DNA of 64,000 nt from Pontiella sulfatireligans. Lineage in GTDB: Bacteria > Verrucomicrobiota > Kiritimatiellia > Kiritimatiellales > Pontiellaceae. The translations under genes were made by a program, and so were the position numbers. The stretch is from positions 2,303,458 through 2,367,457 of the forward strand of contig NZ_CAAHFH010000002.1 of the NCBI RefSeq assembly GCF_900890705.1. The letters are read 5' to 3'. Numbering within the stretch: the stretch's first letter is position 1; each line of letters opens with the position of its first letter. Below, one piece after another: positions 49,770 to 57,602 of this stretch. The notes below the pieces were generated by a model. It was not told where the DNA came from, ran no database searches, and saw only the letters and a program-made list of their open reading frames with translations.

Positions 49770-51503
49770 ATGCAAGAAGCTGCCCACGTCGCCACCAACG
49801 CAGTCCATCACGTCGGCGGGGACGTTGTCCACGCCGTTGCCGCTGCCGCCCACAATGTCCATGAGGCCGTTGTTCACCAGGCCGAGGCGTCCAGCCACAG
49901 CATCACGCACATGATGATGCACCTGATTATTCAGTTGGCCGTCATCATTGTTGTTGCCAAAATTGGCGGCTATCTGTTCCAGCGCTTCCTCAAAATGCCG
50001 TCGGTGCTGGGCGAGCTCGCATCCGGCATGCTCATCGGGCCCTATGCCCTTGGCGGCATGATCGACATTCCAAACCTTGGAATCCTTTTTGCGGAAAGCC
50101 ACGGTTTTGCGGCGACCCCCCAGCTGTACGGCATCGCCACGCTGGCCTCCATCATTTTGTTGTTCCTCGCCGGGCTTGAAACCGACCTGGCCGCCTTTAT
50201 CCGCTATTCGGTCGTGGGCTCGTTCGTCGGACTCGGCGGATTGTTTGCCGCCTTTGTGCTGGGCGATCTCTGCGCCGTCTTCTGGCCGGGCAACGGCATC
50301 GATTCGTTCATGGATCCGGCCGCGCTGTTCCTCGGCGTGATTTCCGTGGCCACTTCGGTCGGCATCACCGCGCGCATTCTGGCGGAGAAGCAAAAGATGG
50401 CCTCGCCCGAGGGCGTCACCATTCTCGCCGGCGCGGTGTTCGACGACGTCTTCGGCATTGTTACGCTCGCCATCGTAATGGGCATGGCTAAGGTCAGCCT
50501 CGGTGGCGGGGAAGTGAACTGGGGCGAAATCGGCATCATCGCCGCCAAGGCCATCGGCTTCTTTGTCGTCGTCACGGCGCTGGGTCTGATCTTCTCCCGC
50601 AAGATCACCGCAATGATCAAAAAGTTCAAGTCCACCGAAATCATTGTGTCCATCTGTTTTGGCCTCGCCCTGTTGCTGGCCGGCTTGGCCGAAATGGCCG
50701 GACTGGCCATGATCATCGGCGCCTACATCATGGGCCTTGCGCTTTCCCGCACCGACCTTGCACATGAAATCGAGCACCATATGGAGGGGGTCTACAATCT
50801 GCTGGTTCCGATCTTCTTTTGCGTGATGGGCATGATGGTCGACTTTGCCGCGATGAAGCCTGTGCTGATATTTGGCTCGGTCTATTCGCTGCTCGCCATT
50901 GTTTCCAAAGTGGTGGGCTGCGGGCTGCCGGCCTATGCCATGAAGTTTAACCTGCGCGGCTCGCTGCGCATCGGCCTCGGCATGCTGCCGCGCGGCGAAG
51001 TGGCGCTGATCGTGGCCGGCATCGGCCTGGCCAGCGGCATCATCGATCAGGGCATCTTCGGCGTCTCCATCATGATGACGGTCGTCACCACGATGCTTGC
51101 GCCTCCGCTGCTGGTTAAATCGTTCGAAGGTGGCTCCGGCCTCCGGAAGGAAATGGACGGCGGCGGCGAAGACGTCGAAGTTATCGAGCTTGCGTTTCCG
51201 TCGCGCGACATCACCGAATTCCTGCTCAACCGCTTTGTGCGCGCGTTGCAGGCCGAGGAGTTTTTCGTACACCATCTGCACACCGAACAGCCAACCTACC
51301 GCGTGCTGAAAGACGATATTGCTTTCACACTCGTGCAGGATGGCGGCAAGCTCATCATCAACGTGCCGCAGGCCAACCAGCATGTCGCCCGCATGATCCT
51401 GCTCGAAGAGCTGCTCTCGCTCACCGACCTGCTCGAATCCACCAAGCAGATGAAGGACCTCGACGAAATGGGCTCCGACCTGATGAGCGGTCTCTTCGCG
51501 TAG
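49770..51503 (+). CDS. CPA2-type cation/proton antiporter with His-rich N-terminus
   Basis: 577-residue membrane antiporter. The first 51 residues are Ala/His-rich (ten His, e.g. AVHHVGGDVVHAV and HMMMH) and precede helix 1; this extension is not usual for the family and could sense metal or pH. The 12-13 helix core follows: RFLKMPSVLGELASGMLIGP, ILLFLAGLETDLAAF, FDDVFGIVTLAIVMG with the paired Asp, and GMLPRGEVALIVAGIGLASG. A cytoplasmic domain of about 110 residues ends DLDEMGSDLMSGLFA. The 3' end (51456-51490) is repeated exactly at 52137-52171 beyond a toxin-antitoxin cassette. Confidence 0.9.
   Translation: MQEAAHVATNAVHHVGGDVVHAVAAAAHNVHEAVVHQAEASSHSITHMMMHLIIQLAVIIVVAKIGGYLFQRFLKMPSVLGELASGMLIGPYALGGMIDIPNLGILFAESHGFAATPQLYGIATLASIILLFLAGLETDLAAFIRYSVVGSFVGLGGLFAAFVLGDLCAVFWPGNGIDSFMDPAALFLGVISVATSVGITARILAEKQKMASPEGVTILAGAVFDDVFGIVTLAIVMGMAKVSLGGGEVNWGEIGIIAAKAIGFFVVVTALGLIFSRKITAMIKKFKSTEIIVSICFGLALLLAGLAEMAGLAMIIGAYIMGLALSRTDLAHEIEHHMEGVYNLLVPIFFCVMGMMVDFAAMKPVLIFGSVYSLLAIVSKVVGCGLPAYAMKFNLRGSLRIGLGMLPRGEVALIVAGIGLASGIIDQGIFGVSIMMTVVTTMLAPPLLVKSFEGGSGLRKEMDGGGEDVEVIELAFPSRDITEFLLNRFVRALQAEEFFVHHLHTEQPTYRVLKDDIAFTLVQDGGKLIINVPQANQHVARMILLEELLSLTDLLESTKQMKDLDEMGSDLMSGLFA
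51456..51490. repeat. 35-bp direct repeat, left copy (3' end of the antiporter gene)
   Basis: Identical over 35 of 35 bases to 52137-52171. In this copy the codons that follow are GGT CTC TTC GCG TAG, which complete the antiporter (GLFA stop). Confidence 0.92.
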
Positions 51504-51532
51504 GATGTGGCTCGATCCGTATTTTCGTGCGC

Positions 51533-51853
51533 TCAGCCGATATCTGAAACGGTTCCCGGTACAGAATTTTCGATTGTGGAAACCAAACTTGGAATCAGAG
51601 GTTGCAGCGATTCGTAGCGACTGCTTTTCACGTGCATGACCACGATGCCAAGTGAGAGCAGTGAAACGTTCTGCTGAAAGGCCAGGTTGGAGTCGAGCGT
51701 GACGAAGACATCGAATTCCGCAGATGCCAGCTCCAGCAGCTCGCTATCTTTCTTTCCCGCCCAGCCCCTTTGGGGAACCGTGGAGACGTGATAGTGGTGG
51801 AGATCACGTATCAACCGCCGGGGCAGGCACTCATCGATGAGCACTTTTTTCAT
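51533..51853 (-). CDS. DUF5615 PIN-like toxin
   Basis: 106-residue predicted nuclease of the PIN-like fold (Mut7-C/DUF5615 type). The opening MKKVLIDECLPRRLIRDL carries the acidic metal-binding pair, then KDSELLELASAEFDVFVTLD with further acidic residues and NLAFQQN, the usual DUF5615 order. Start ATG overlaps the antitoxin stop by one base, as in other DUF433-DUF5615 pairs. Reading opposite to the antiporter, it ends 29 bp from that gene's stop. Confidence 0.85.
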   Translation of the reverse strand: MKKVLIDECLPRRLIRDLHHYHVSTVPQRGWAGKKDSELLELASAEFDVFVTLDSNLAFQQNVSLLSLGIVVMHVKSSRYESLQPLIPSLVSTIENSVPGTVSDIG

Positions 51854-52071
51854 TACACGGCCAGTGCCATGATGTTTTCGCGGGTGGACTCAAGCACCGC
51901 AAGAACCTGCTCCCGTGCAACCGACGGAAAATCGTAGAGGAACAAGTCAATTGAATCTCCGGCTTCGAGGCAGTCGATCAAGTTTTGCACCGGAACCCGC
52001 GTTCCTTTGAAAACCGGGGTGCCGCTTAACACCTCAGGCAGGGATGTAATGGCATTGCTTAACGAATTCAT
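51853..52071 (-). CDS. DUF433-domain antitoxin
   Basis: 72-residue partner of the DUF5615 toxin. The DUF433 winged-helix pattern is clear: LPEVLSGTPVFKGTRVPVQN, then LIDCLEAGDSIDLFLYDFPS and VAREQVLAVLEST. It would bind the toxin and repress the promoter 25 bp upstream. ATG 52071 has a GAGAGG site. Confidence 0.87.
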   Translation of the reverse strand: MNSLSNAITSLPEVLSGTPVFKGTRVPVQNLIDCLEAGDSIDLFLYDFPSVAREQVLAVLESTRENIMALAV

Positions 52072-52093
52072 AAAAACCTCTCAATATGCGTTG

Positions 52094-52122
52094 TTCATAG
52101 CGTAGCGACAGGAGGGTATCAA
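52094..52122 (-). promoter_or_regulatory. Promoter of the DUF433/DUF5615 pair
   Basis: Minus strand TTGATA (52122-52117), 17-bp spacer, TATGAA (52099-52094). It ends 15 bp from the right-hand 35-bp repeat, so the cassette carries its own minimal promoter. Confidence 0.65.
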
Positions 52123-52136
52123 GACCATTCCCCTGC

Positions 52137-52171
52137 GACCTCGACGAAATGGGCTCCGACCTGATGAGCGG
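52137..52171. repeat. 35-bp direct repeat, right copy
   Basis: Exact copy of 51456-51490. It continues with GCCTGTTTGCCTAA, an alternative ending for the antiporter frame, and the ABC permease stop codon lies 4 bp beyond (52189), a compact convergent junction that is probably ancestral. Confidence 0.92.
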
Positions 52172-52188
52172 CCTGTTTGCCTAAAGCT

Positions 52189-54939
52189 TTATTCGTACGT
52201 TGCGGGAACTTTTTTGCCGCCCGTTAAGATTATGCTTTTGACTCTTTTGCCCTGTTTTTCACTGATCCTGAAAACCGAAGACATTTTCCGCACGGCGTCT
52301 TCCAGATCCTCCATTGCGGGAGCTTTAAAGGTTGCGGTTGCGCCTTCGGCCAGTTGATCGCTGCCTTCGAAGCGCAGGATCAAGCCGCCCTTTTCGGAGA
52401 GTTCGGCGCCGGCGATTTCAAGATCGAGATCGTTTTCCCCTAGCAGCAGACGCACCTCGCGCAGCAGCGCCTCTTTCCGGTCAGTCGGTTCCGGGGTGAC
52501 GGCGCCGCCCTCGGCCACAAACATTTTGGTTTCGGGATTGAAGCGAAGGGCGGCCTTGTTAGCCTTGTACCAGTTCAGCAGCTCTTCGTCCGCGCCACGG
52601 ATGCCGGTATGCTTCTTAAAGGCGTTGCGCAATTCCTTGCGCTGGTATCCTTGAAGCTCGTCATCGTTCAGCATAATGGCGGCGGCGCCGAGCGCATCGG
52701 CGTGCCCGTAGGCCGTGGCGATTGGGATCATGTCTATGCGCTCCCAGTTCTGTTCGTATTTGGCTTGGCGCCACGCCTTGGCCACCGGTTCTTCGAGCTC
52801 GATGCCGGGGAGCTCCTTGATGATTCCGTAGGTTGAATCGCGGTTGCGCCCATTGACCAGGAATCCGGTCAGCAAGGGATAGGTTGCGGGATCCTTGAAG
52901 CTGGCAACGGCCTTGATCCATTCGCCGGGCAGGTATTCCTCGGCCTTGAGTCCTTCCAGCAGGGTTTCACGCGCTTCGCTTTCCCAGCCAAACTCAACTA
53001 CGACTTCCGCCAAATCCTTCTGTTCCGCCAGGTATTTGAGGATCAAATCCTTGTGTTCCGCCCGGGCCAGTTTCTTGACCGCGTACAGTTCATAGTGCGA
53101 GTTCCATTCTCCGCCGTTCTCCAACAGGAGGCCGAGGTTTTCGGCGCCGACCTCCATCAGCATGGCGGTTTGCGGGTCGCGCGGGGAATAGCTCGACTGG
53201 GTGGCGGAAATGTTGTGGATCTTCTGGATGTAGACCTTCATCTCCTCGCGCGTTGCGTTGTCCGGCAGCTGGACTTCGGCCAGCTTGTCTGCGTTGTCCT
53301 TGGCGCTGGTGTCGGGAATCGATGAAATGTAGGAGCTGGAGCTGCCCAGTTTGAACCGGCTGTCTTCAACCTGCTTTTCGATTTCGCCGAGCCATTCGGT
53401 TTCAACCGCGAGCAGCTGCGCGTTTTCCAGCCAGGCGTCGTCGATGTCGCCCGGCTTGTCGATCGAGCTGAAGCGCAGGAACTTGTTGAACGATGAAAAA
53501 TTCGATGAGCTGGATATTGTGATGCTCGGGCCGTTATCGTCTTCGGGAAGATAGGCCTCGCCGGTGGCTGGATTGGCCAGCAGGAAGGTGAACCGGTCGC
53601 CGCCGCGCGGCCGGCGGTCGCGCTTGAAGAGCGGGTTGAGGTCCTGGCGCCGGATAATGACCGTGCAGCCCTTGGTTTCTTTCAACAGCGATGCAATGGC
53701 GATGCGCATCGGCCCGTCCTTGAATTCCTCGCCCTGTGCCAGCGAGAGCGCGACGGCCTTTTTATAGCGGAAAATGTTGGCGGTCACGTCGGCCGTATAG
53801 TGCCCGGTCTTGCCTTTCATGGCCAGATAGTCGGACTCTTTGACCTTCAGCAGCCGGTCGGAATAGTAGGTGGTGCTGCCGTCGTCGAGCAGCTGCATCG
53901 GTTCAATCACGCTCCGAAGCGCCTCCTTGTCTACGATCCGTGAAAAGTGCCGGGTTCCCGCGGTTTCCTCCCCGGCCTTCCGGCCCTCGGCCTCCAGCTC
54001 GGCATCGACGCGACTCACGACCGCAAAGCCGTTTTCGGGCAGCTGCTCAAACTTAAAGTCGCCGCTCATCTCCTTGTATTTCACCTTTCGGCGCCGCATG
54101 GAAAAATGGTCGCTGATGTGCGAGTTCTTTTTGCCGAGCAATACTTCAACTTGTTCAGCTTCGGCTTTGCTGAGCGTGCCGGGCGGCTTTTTGAACCAGG
54201 CGGCGTTGCAAAACGAGCCCAGCCAGAATGTAGCAAGAAATTCGAGGGCGAGCAGATAGTAGCACCACCGTGTCCGGCGGTACCGGTATTGGATCCAGAC
54301 AATGCCGGAAAGCATTGCGATGCCGGCCAGGCTGGATAGCAGCGTGCGCGTATCCGTAATGGCCATGCCGGGCGCCGTGTTTTCCAGCAGCTGGAACTGT
54401 TGCGACAGGCTGGTCACGATGCCGACTATGATTGCGACCACCAGATAGACCACGCCGGTCAGGGCAAAGAAGCCAAAATTGCGGGTCATGGCCGAGATCG
54501 CCATGAGCAGCAGCAGTGCGCCAGTATAGCCCATGGTCTTTTCCAGCAGCGAGGGCAGGATATAGGTGAACGGAACCTGGTGCGCCGCCAGCAGCGTCGC
54601 GTGGATGAGCAGCGGCACCGCCAAAAAGAAGATGCCGGTAAAGAGCAGCTTGCTTTTGAGCACGTCGCTTTTCTTGAGCGGACGCGTCAGCCAGAAGGCC
54701 GTGGTTCCTGTGAGCGGTTCGCTATGCATCAGCAGCGGCACCATCAGCGCCATCATGATAAACTGGCACACGGCGGAGAGCGCCATGGCCACCCTGAGCA
54801 CGGTCTGCATGGCAAAGTCGTCGGCCGGCGCGCGCACGCTGCTCGCGATCCCGGCAATAATGGCAACCGGAATCCAGAAACAGAGGAACACGCGCAGGCG
54901 AAGGAGGTCTTTCTTGAAGATATGCATGACCAGGCTCAT
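52189..54939 (-). CDS. ABC transporter permease with large C-terminal region
   Basis: 916-residue protein. The first 250 residues hold six or seven helices in ABC-2-like arrangement (FKKDLLRLRVFLCFWIPVAI, HSEPLTGTTAFWLTRPLKKS, YTGALLLLMAISAMTRNFGF). The TRPLKKSDV block between helices 2 and 3 is typical of permeases partnered with YtrA-regulated ATPases. The remaining 660 residues are not membrane-spanning, of mixed fold and unassigned; they include an alpha-helical, HEAT-like stretch around 650-800. This tail is much longer than in ordinary ABC-2 permeases. It overlaps the ATPase gene by 4 bp. Confidence 0.82.
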   Translation of the reverse strand: MSLVMHIFKKDLLRLRVFLCFWIPVAIIAGIASSVRAPADDFAMQTVLRVAMALSAVCQFIMMALMVPLLMHSEPLTGTTAFWLTRPLKKSDVLKSKLLFTGIFFLAVPLLIHATLLAAHQVPFTYILPSLLEKTMGYTGALLLLMAISAMTRNFGFFALTGVVYLVVAIIVGIVTSLSQQFQLLENTAPGMAITDTRTLLSSLAGIAMLSGIVWIQYRYRRTRWCYYLLALEFLATFWLGSFCNAAWFKKPPGTLSKAEAEQVEVLLGKKNSHISDHFSMRRRKVKYKEMSGDFKFEQLPENGFAVVSRVDAELEAEGRKAGEETAGTRHFSRIVDKEALRSVIEPMQLLDDGSTTYYSDRLLKVKESDYLAMKGKTGHYTADVTANIFRYKKAVALSLAQGEEFKDGPMRIAIASLLKETKGCTVIIRRQDLNPLFKRDRRPRGGDRFTFLLANPATGEAYLPEDDNGPSITISSSSNFSSFNKFLRFSSIDKPGDIDDAWLENAQLLAVETEWLGEIEKQVEDSRFKLGSSSSYISSIPDTSAKDNADKLAEVQLPDNATREEMKVYIQKIHNISATQSSYSPRDPQTAMLMEVGAENLGLLLENGGEWNSHYELYAVKKLARAEHKDLILKYLAEQKDLAEVVVEFGWESEARETLLEGLKAEEYLPGEWIKAVASFKDPATYPLLTGFLVNGRNRDSTYGIIKELPGIELEEPVAKAWRQAKYEQNWERIDMIPIATAYGHADALGAAAIMLNDDELQGYQRKELRNAFKKHTGIRGADEELLNWYKANKAALRFNPETKMFVAEGGAVTPEPTDRKEALLREVRLLLGENDLDLEIAGAELSEKGGLILRFEGSDQLAEGATATFKAPAMEDLEDAVRKMSSVFRISEKQGKRVKSIILTGGKKVPATYE

Positions 54940-55841
54940 TGGGCGCCTCCTTTAAAGTGGCGGGCTAAGGCGAGATAGGTTTCGCGCAACGACAGCGATT
55001 GCGGGTCGTAGGTTTCAACCGAAGGGAACATGGAACGGAAGCGTTCTTCCGCCTGCCCGTCGAACCGGCTTTCCACATAGCGGAACGCATGCCCCGCGCG
55101 TTCGGGCACGAGCCATTCCTTCGGCAGCTGTTTCGGAACTTCGGCGCCGTCGGGCAGCACCACCTCGATCTGCCGGAAGCGCTCTTGCAGCGTCACCCTT
55201 TTTTCTGAAAGCTGAAGTGCGCCCTTGTCGATAAAGCCCACCCAGTCGGCCAGCCGTTCCACCTCGTCGATATCGTGCGAGGAGACAAAGACGGTCCAGC
55301 CCTCGCTTTCGGTCAGCTCCAGGATGCCACGGATGAATTCATCGCGCACCAGCGGGTCGAGTCCGCTGAACGGTTCGTCGAGCACCAGCAGCTTGGGGCG
55401 GTAGGCCAGCGAGGAGAGCAACATCGCCTTCACCTTCATGCCGCGCGACATGCTCCGCAGCTTGGTATCGTTGGGCAGGTCGAATTGGCGCAGCAGCCGG
55501 CTGCAGAAATCGTCGTCCCACGTGGGATACATCGGTTTGCAGTAGTTGACCAGCTGCGGGACGGTCATCCAGCCGGGAATCTTTTGGTTTTCGGAGACAT
55601 AGCCGATTTGCTGGAACTGCTCCACGCCGATCTGGCTCGATGGAACGCCAAGCACTTCGGCGCTGCCGGAGGTTGGGAAAAGAATGTTCATCAGCAGCTT
55701 GATGGTCGTCGTCTTGCCGGCCCCGTTCGGCCCGAGGTAGGCATAGATGCTGCCCTCCGGCACTTCCAGCGCAAGCCGGTCGACCGCGGCCTTTCCTCGG
55801 AACGATTTTGTCAGTTCATTCGTTTGTATTACATTCCCCAT
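54936..55841 (-). CDS. ABC transporter ATP-binding protein
   Basis: 301 residues; ATG 55841 follows CGGGAGA. Walker A is GPNGAGKTTTIK, Q-loop GYVSENQKIPG, the signature is SMSRGMKVKAMLL (MSRGM where LSGGQ is usual), Walker B LLVLDEPFSGLDP, and the switch His lies in FVSSHDIDEV. The SRGMK signature is frequent in YtrB/EcsA-like ATPases that pair with small GntR regulators. The C-terminal 90 residues probably contact the regulator or permease. The operon order is GntR, ATPase, permease. Confidence 0.92.
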   Translation of the reverse strand: MGNVIQTNELTKSFRGKAAVDRLALEVPEGSIYAYLGPNGAGKTTTIKLLMNILFPTSGSAEVLGVPSSQIGVEQFQQIGYVSENQKIPGWMTVPQLVNYCKPMYPTWDDDFCSRLLRQFDLPNDTKLRSMSRGMKVKAMLLSSLAYRPKLLVLDEPFSGLDPLVRDEFIRGILELTESEGWTVFVSSHDIDEVERLADWVGFIDKGALQLSEKRVTLQERFRQIEVVLPDGAEVPKQLPKEWLVPERAGHAFRYVESRFDGQAEERFRSMFPSVETYDPQSLSLRETYLALARHFKGGAQ

Positions 55842-55856
55842 AGTGTCTCCCGCTCC

Positions 55857-55884
55857 AATTATTCTGCCCCAAAATCATGCTGCC
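55857..55884. repeat. GGCAGAATAATT-type direct repeat, copy 3
   Basis: On the minus strand GGCAGCATGATTTT is followed by GGGGCAGAATAATT, two direct copies of the word found at 8920 and 18658. A separate GCCGCAAAAGAACGCAAAG word lies at 55914-55932. Confidence 0.6.
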
Positions 55885-55977
55885 TAACTTGCATCCGCAC
55901 CGTCTTTTTTGATCTTTGCGTTCTTTTGCGGCTAATCAAACCTTCCGCCCATTCGCAACGCGGCTGGAAGCGCGCGT

Positions 55978-56355
55978 CTACGACAAATTTTTCCAGTGCT
56001 GGCGCACGGCGTCCTGCAAATCGCCTTCTGTCAGCTTCAGCTTCTTGGCTTCGACCACCAGCCGTTCCAGCTCGCGCTCGAGCAGTTCCTTCTTCTGCGA
56101 CTTCAGCGCGCGGGCGCTTTCGGTGATGATCGAGCCTAGGCCGGGCTTCACTTCGATCAGCCCCTCTTCGCGGAGCCGGGCGGAAACCTTCTGCGCCGTG
56201 TTTGGATTGATGCGCAGCTCTTGGCTGAGCACGCGCACCGAAGGGAACGCGTCCCCCGGTTTGAGCTGCCCGCAGACGATCGCCTTCTTGGCGGCAAAGA
56301 GCACCTGCTCGTAGACCGGCCGGCCTTGCGTGAATTGTACCTTGAATGGAAGCAT
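55978..56355 (-). CDS. GntR-family regulator, YtrA subfamily
   Basis: 125-residue repressor. A winged helix-turn-helix fills residues 10-75: PVYEQVLFAAKKAIVCGQLK, GDAFPSVRVLSQELRINPNT and AQKVSARLREEGLIEVKPGL. The short helical C-terminus (LERELERLVVEAKKL) is the YtrA type, with no large effector domain. Its start codon lies within the left half of a palindrome that also covers the promoter, so it should repress its own operon and thereby the ABC transporter. Confidence 0.9.
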   Translation of the reverse strand: MLPFKVQFTQGRPVYEQVLFAAKKAIVCGQLKPGDAFPSVRVLSQELRINPNTAQKVSARLREEGLIEVKPGLGSIITESARALKSQKKELLERELERLVVEAKKLKLTEGDLQDAVRQHWKNLS

Positions 56356-56392
56356 GGTGTACTATGTATGATAGAACACCATGCGGTGTCAA
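56352..56392 (-). promoter_or_regulatory. Promoter-operator of the GntR-ABC operon, probable leaderless transcript
   Basis: Minus strand TTGACA (56392-56387), 18-bp spacer, TACATA (56368-56363). A perfect 9-bp inverted repeat GCATGGTGT/ACACCATGC (56352-56360, 56376-56384) flanks the -10 box and contains the GntR ATG (56355). Transcription should begin within a base or two of this ATG, so the mRNA is probably leaderless. Confidence 0.7.
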
Positions 56393-56407
56393 TAGGTTTC
56401 TTGCAGC

Positions 56408-56956
56408 CTACTGCACGCGACGGAGCACAATGGGCTCCTTGTAGTTGAACGCCGCGTTGTTGGTAGAGATCAGCCCGAGGATTTCAAGAGAGGGGGCGTC
56501 GAGCTTGACGGTGGTTGAATGCTTGTCTTTCTCGACGGTTCCCTTGAGTTTCCCGGCGGCGACCTGCTCCTTGAAATAATCGGTATTCGCCATCCATGCA
56601 ACCAGTTGGCCGTCGTTGGGTTTCACCTCCATGAAGGTGTAGCCGCCGGGCGCTGCGCAGGGCTCGTCCTCGCCGCGCATGGAAACATAAAGCACCTTGC
56701 CCTGCTTGGCAAAATAGAGGGGGAAGGTTTTCATTTCGAAGGCTTCTTTTTCTTCGTCCCACTCCATGCACGCCAGCTGGGCGACGCCGTTGCTCGCAAA
56801 TGCAATATGGAATACGCTTTCATCGATCTGCCACGTTCCTTCGAGCTGCGCGCGCACCTCGTCCGAAAGCGGCGAAACGGGGAACGGTTCCTTCATTTCC
56901 ACGCTGGAGCAGCCAGCAAGCAAAGCGATGCATAGAACGGATAGCCATGTTTTCAT
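56408..56956 (-). CDS. Uncharacterised lipoprotein
   Basis: 182 residues from ATG 56956, with GGGAGA upstream. Signal MKTWLSVLCIALLAGC ends in a lipobox LAGC with Cys near residue 16. The mature domain is beta-rich (VRAQLEGTWQIDESVFHIAF and later VLYVSMRG) and resembles small lipocalin-like or calycin folds by strand order; this is a weak impression. No family recognised. It lies between the GntR gene and two small membrane proteins, all on the minus strand. Confidence 0.72.
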   Translation of the reverse strand: MKTWLSVLCIALLAGCSSVEMKEPFPVSPLSDEVRAQLEGTWQIDESVFHIAFASNGVAQLACMEWDEEKEAFEMKTFPLYFAKQGKVLYVSMRGEDEPCAAPGGYTFMEVKPNDGQLVAWMANTDYFKEQVAAGKLKGTVEKDKHSTTVKLDAPSLEILGLISTNNAAFNYKEPIVLRRVQ

Positions 56957-57020
56957 TATAAATCTCCCAAGGTTGCGCAAACCATAAACCGAGAACCTGC
57001 AACCGTCAAACGCGGCATTT

Positions 57021-57218
57021 CTAAGGATGAGCAAATGGAAGGGTGCATAGCGCGGCGCACCCGCCAAGCCCGGCGCTAAAGAGCAGCATGATGGGGATCA
57101 TGACGATGTAGAACAGGATTGCGGCTGGAATGGCTGCGAGCATCGTCTTTAGAATGATCAGAATCATCCGGCCGAAGGGGATGTCGATGTCGGTTATCGT
57201 GGTGCGGTTTTCATTCAT
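57021..57218 (-). CDS. Small membrane protein, 65 residues
   Basis: Frame from ATG 57218 with AAGGAAG upstream to a stop at 57021. One or two long hydrophobic helices (MILIILKTMLAAIPAAILFYIVMIPIMLL, given here as two halves: MILIILKTMLAAIPA then AILFYIVMIPIMLLFS) follow a polar start NENRTTITDIDIPFG. It ends GGCAALCTLPFAHP. It starts 15 bp after the stop of the 57233 gene and is co-transcribed with it. Confidence 0.55.
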   Translation of the reverse strand: MNENRTTITDIDIPFGRMILIILKTMLAAIPAAILFYIVMIPIMLLFSAGLGGCAALCTLPFAHP

Positions 57219-57232
57219 GGGAACTTCCTTGT

Positions 57233-57502
57233 TTAGGTGAAGAATTTTGCGATGGCGAACAGCCGCGCGCCTGTGCTGGTGGCCAGCAGCAGGATGGCAT
57301 TGAAGTTTTTGCGCTTTTCGCCTGCGTCGGTCATGATCATGGCGATCAAGAAGATGAAAAGCAGGACGATGATGAGCGTGTAGAGCGAGGTGATGCCGGT
57401 TCCGTCCCAGGGCCGGTTCCAGATATGCGCGGCCACGCCGACGATGCCAATGGAAGAGCCAATGGCGGCGCCGCGCAGGTTTCTGGCTGTTGTTTTCAGC
57501 AT
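57233..57502 (-). CDS. Small membrane protein, 89 residues
   Basis: ATG 57502 has GGAAAGGAG upstream. Two predicted helices (IGSSIGIVGVAAHIWN and LYTLIIVLLFIFLIAMIM) are separated by a short loop with DGTGITS. A charged linker GEKRKNF leads to a third weak hydrophobic stretch. No family recognised. Together with the 57021 frame it forms a small operon; it is 100 bp past the stop of the glycosyltransferase-like gene. Confidence 0.62.
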   Translation of the reverse strand: MLKTTARNLRGAAIGSSIGIVGVAAHIWNRPWDGTGITSLYTLIIVLLFIFLIAMIMTDAGEKRKNFNAILLLATSTGARLFAIAKFFT

Positions 57503-57602
57503 CTTCGCGAACTCCTTTCCCGGTGACTGCAAGCACGCTATCGCACTAGGTGCGCGACCGCCCATTACAATTGCTCCCAATAGTTGCAGCGCCGTGCGGG
57601 CG

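Larger units (their letters stand above)
51491..52171. mobile_element. Toxin-antitoxin cassette inserted at the antiporter 3' end
   Basis: A 681-bp unit bounded by the 35-bp duplication. It holds only a promoter, a DUF433 antitoxin and a DUF5615 toxin, all on the minus strand. The codons outside the right-hand copy (GGC CTG TTT GCC TAA) encode the same GLFA ending as those inside the left junction, so the incoming unit appears to have supplied a synonymous replacement for the displaced C-terminus. No transposase or integrase is present. Confidence 0.65.

Noticed and set aside
49740-51383. 547-codon minus-strand frame opposite the antiporter
   Set aside because: Asp/His-rich antisense product without domains; the antiporter is certain.
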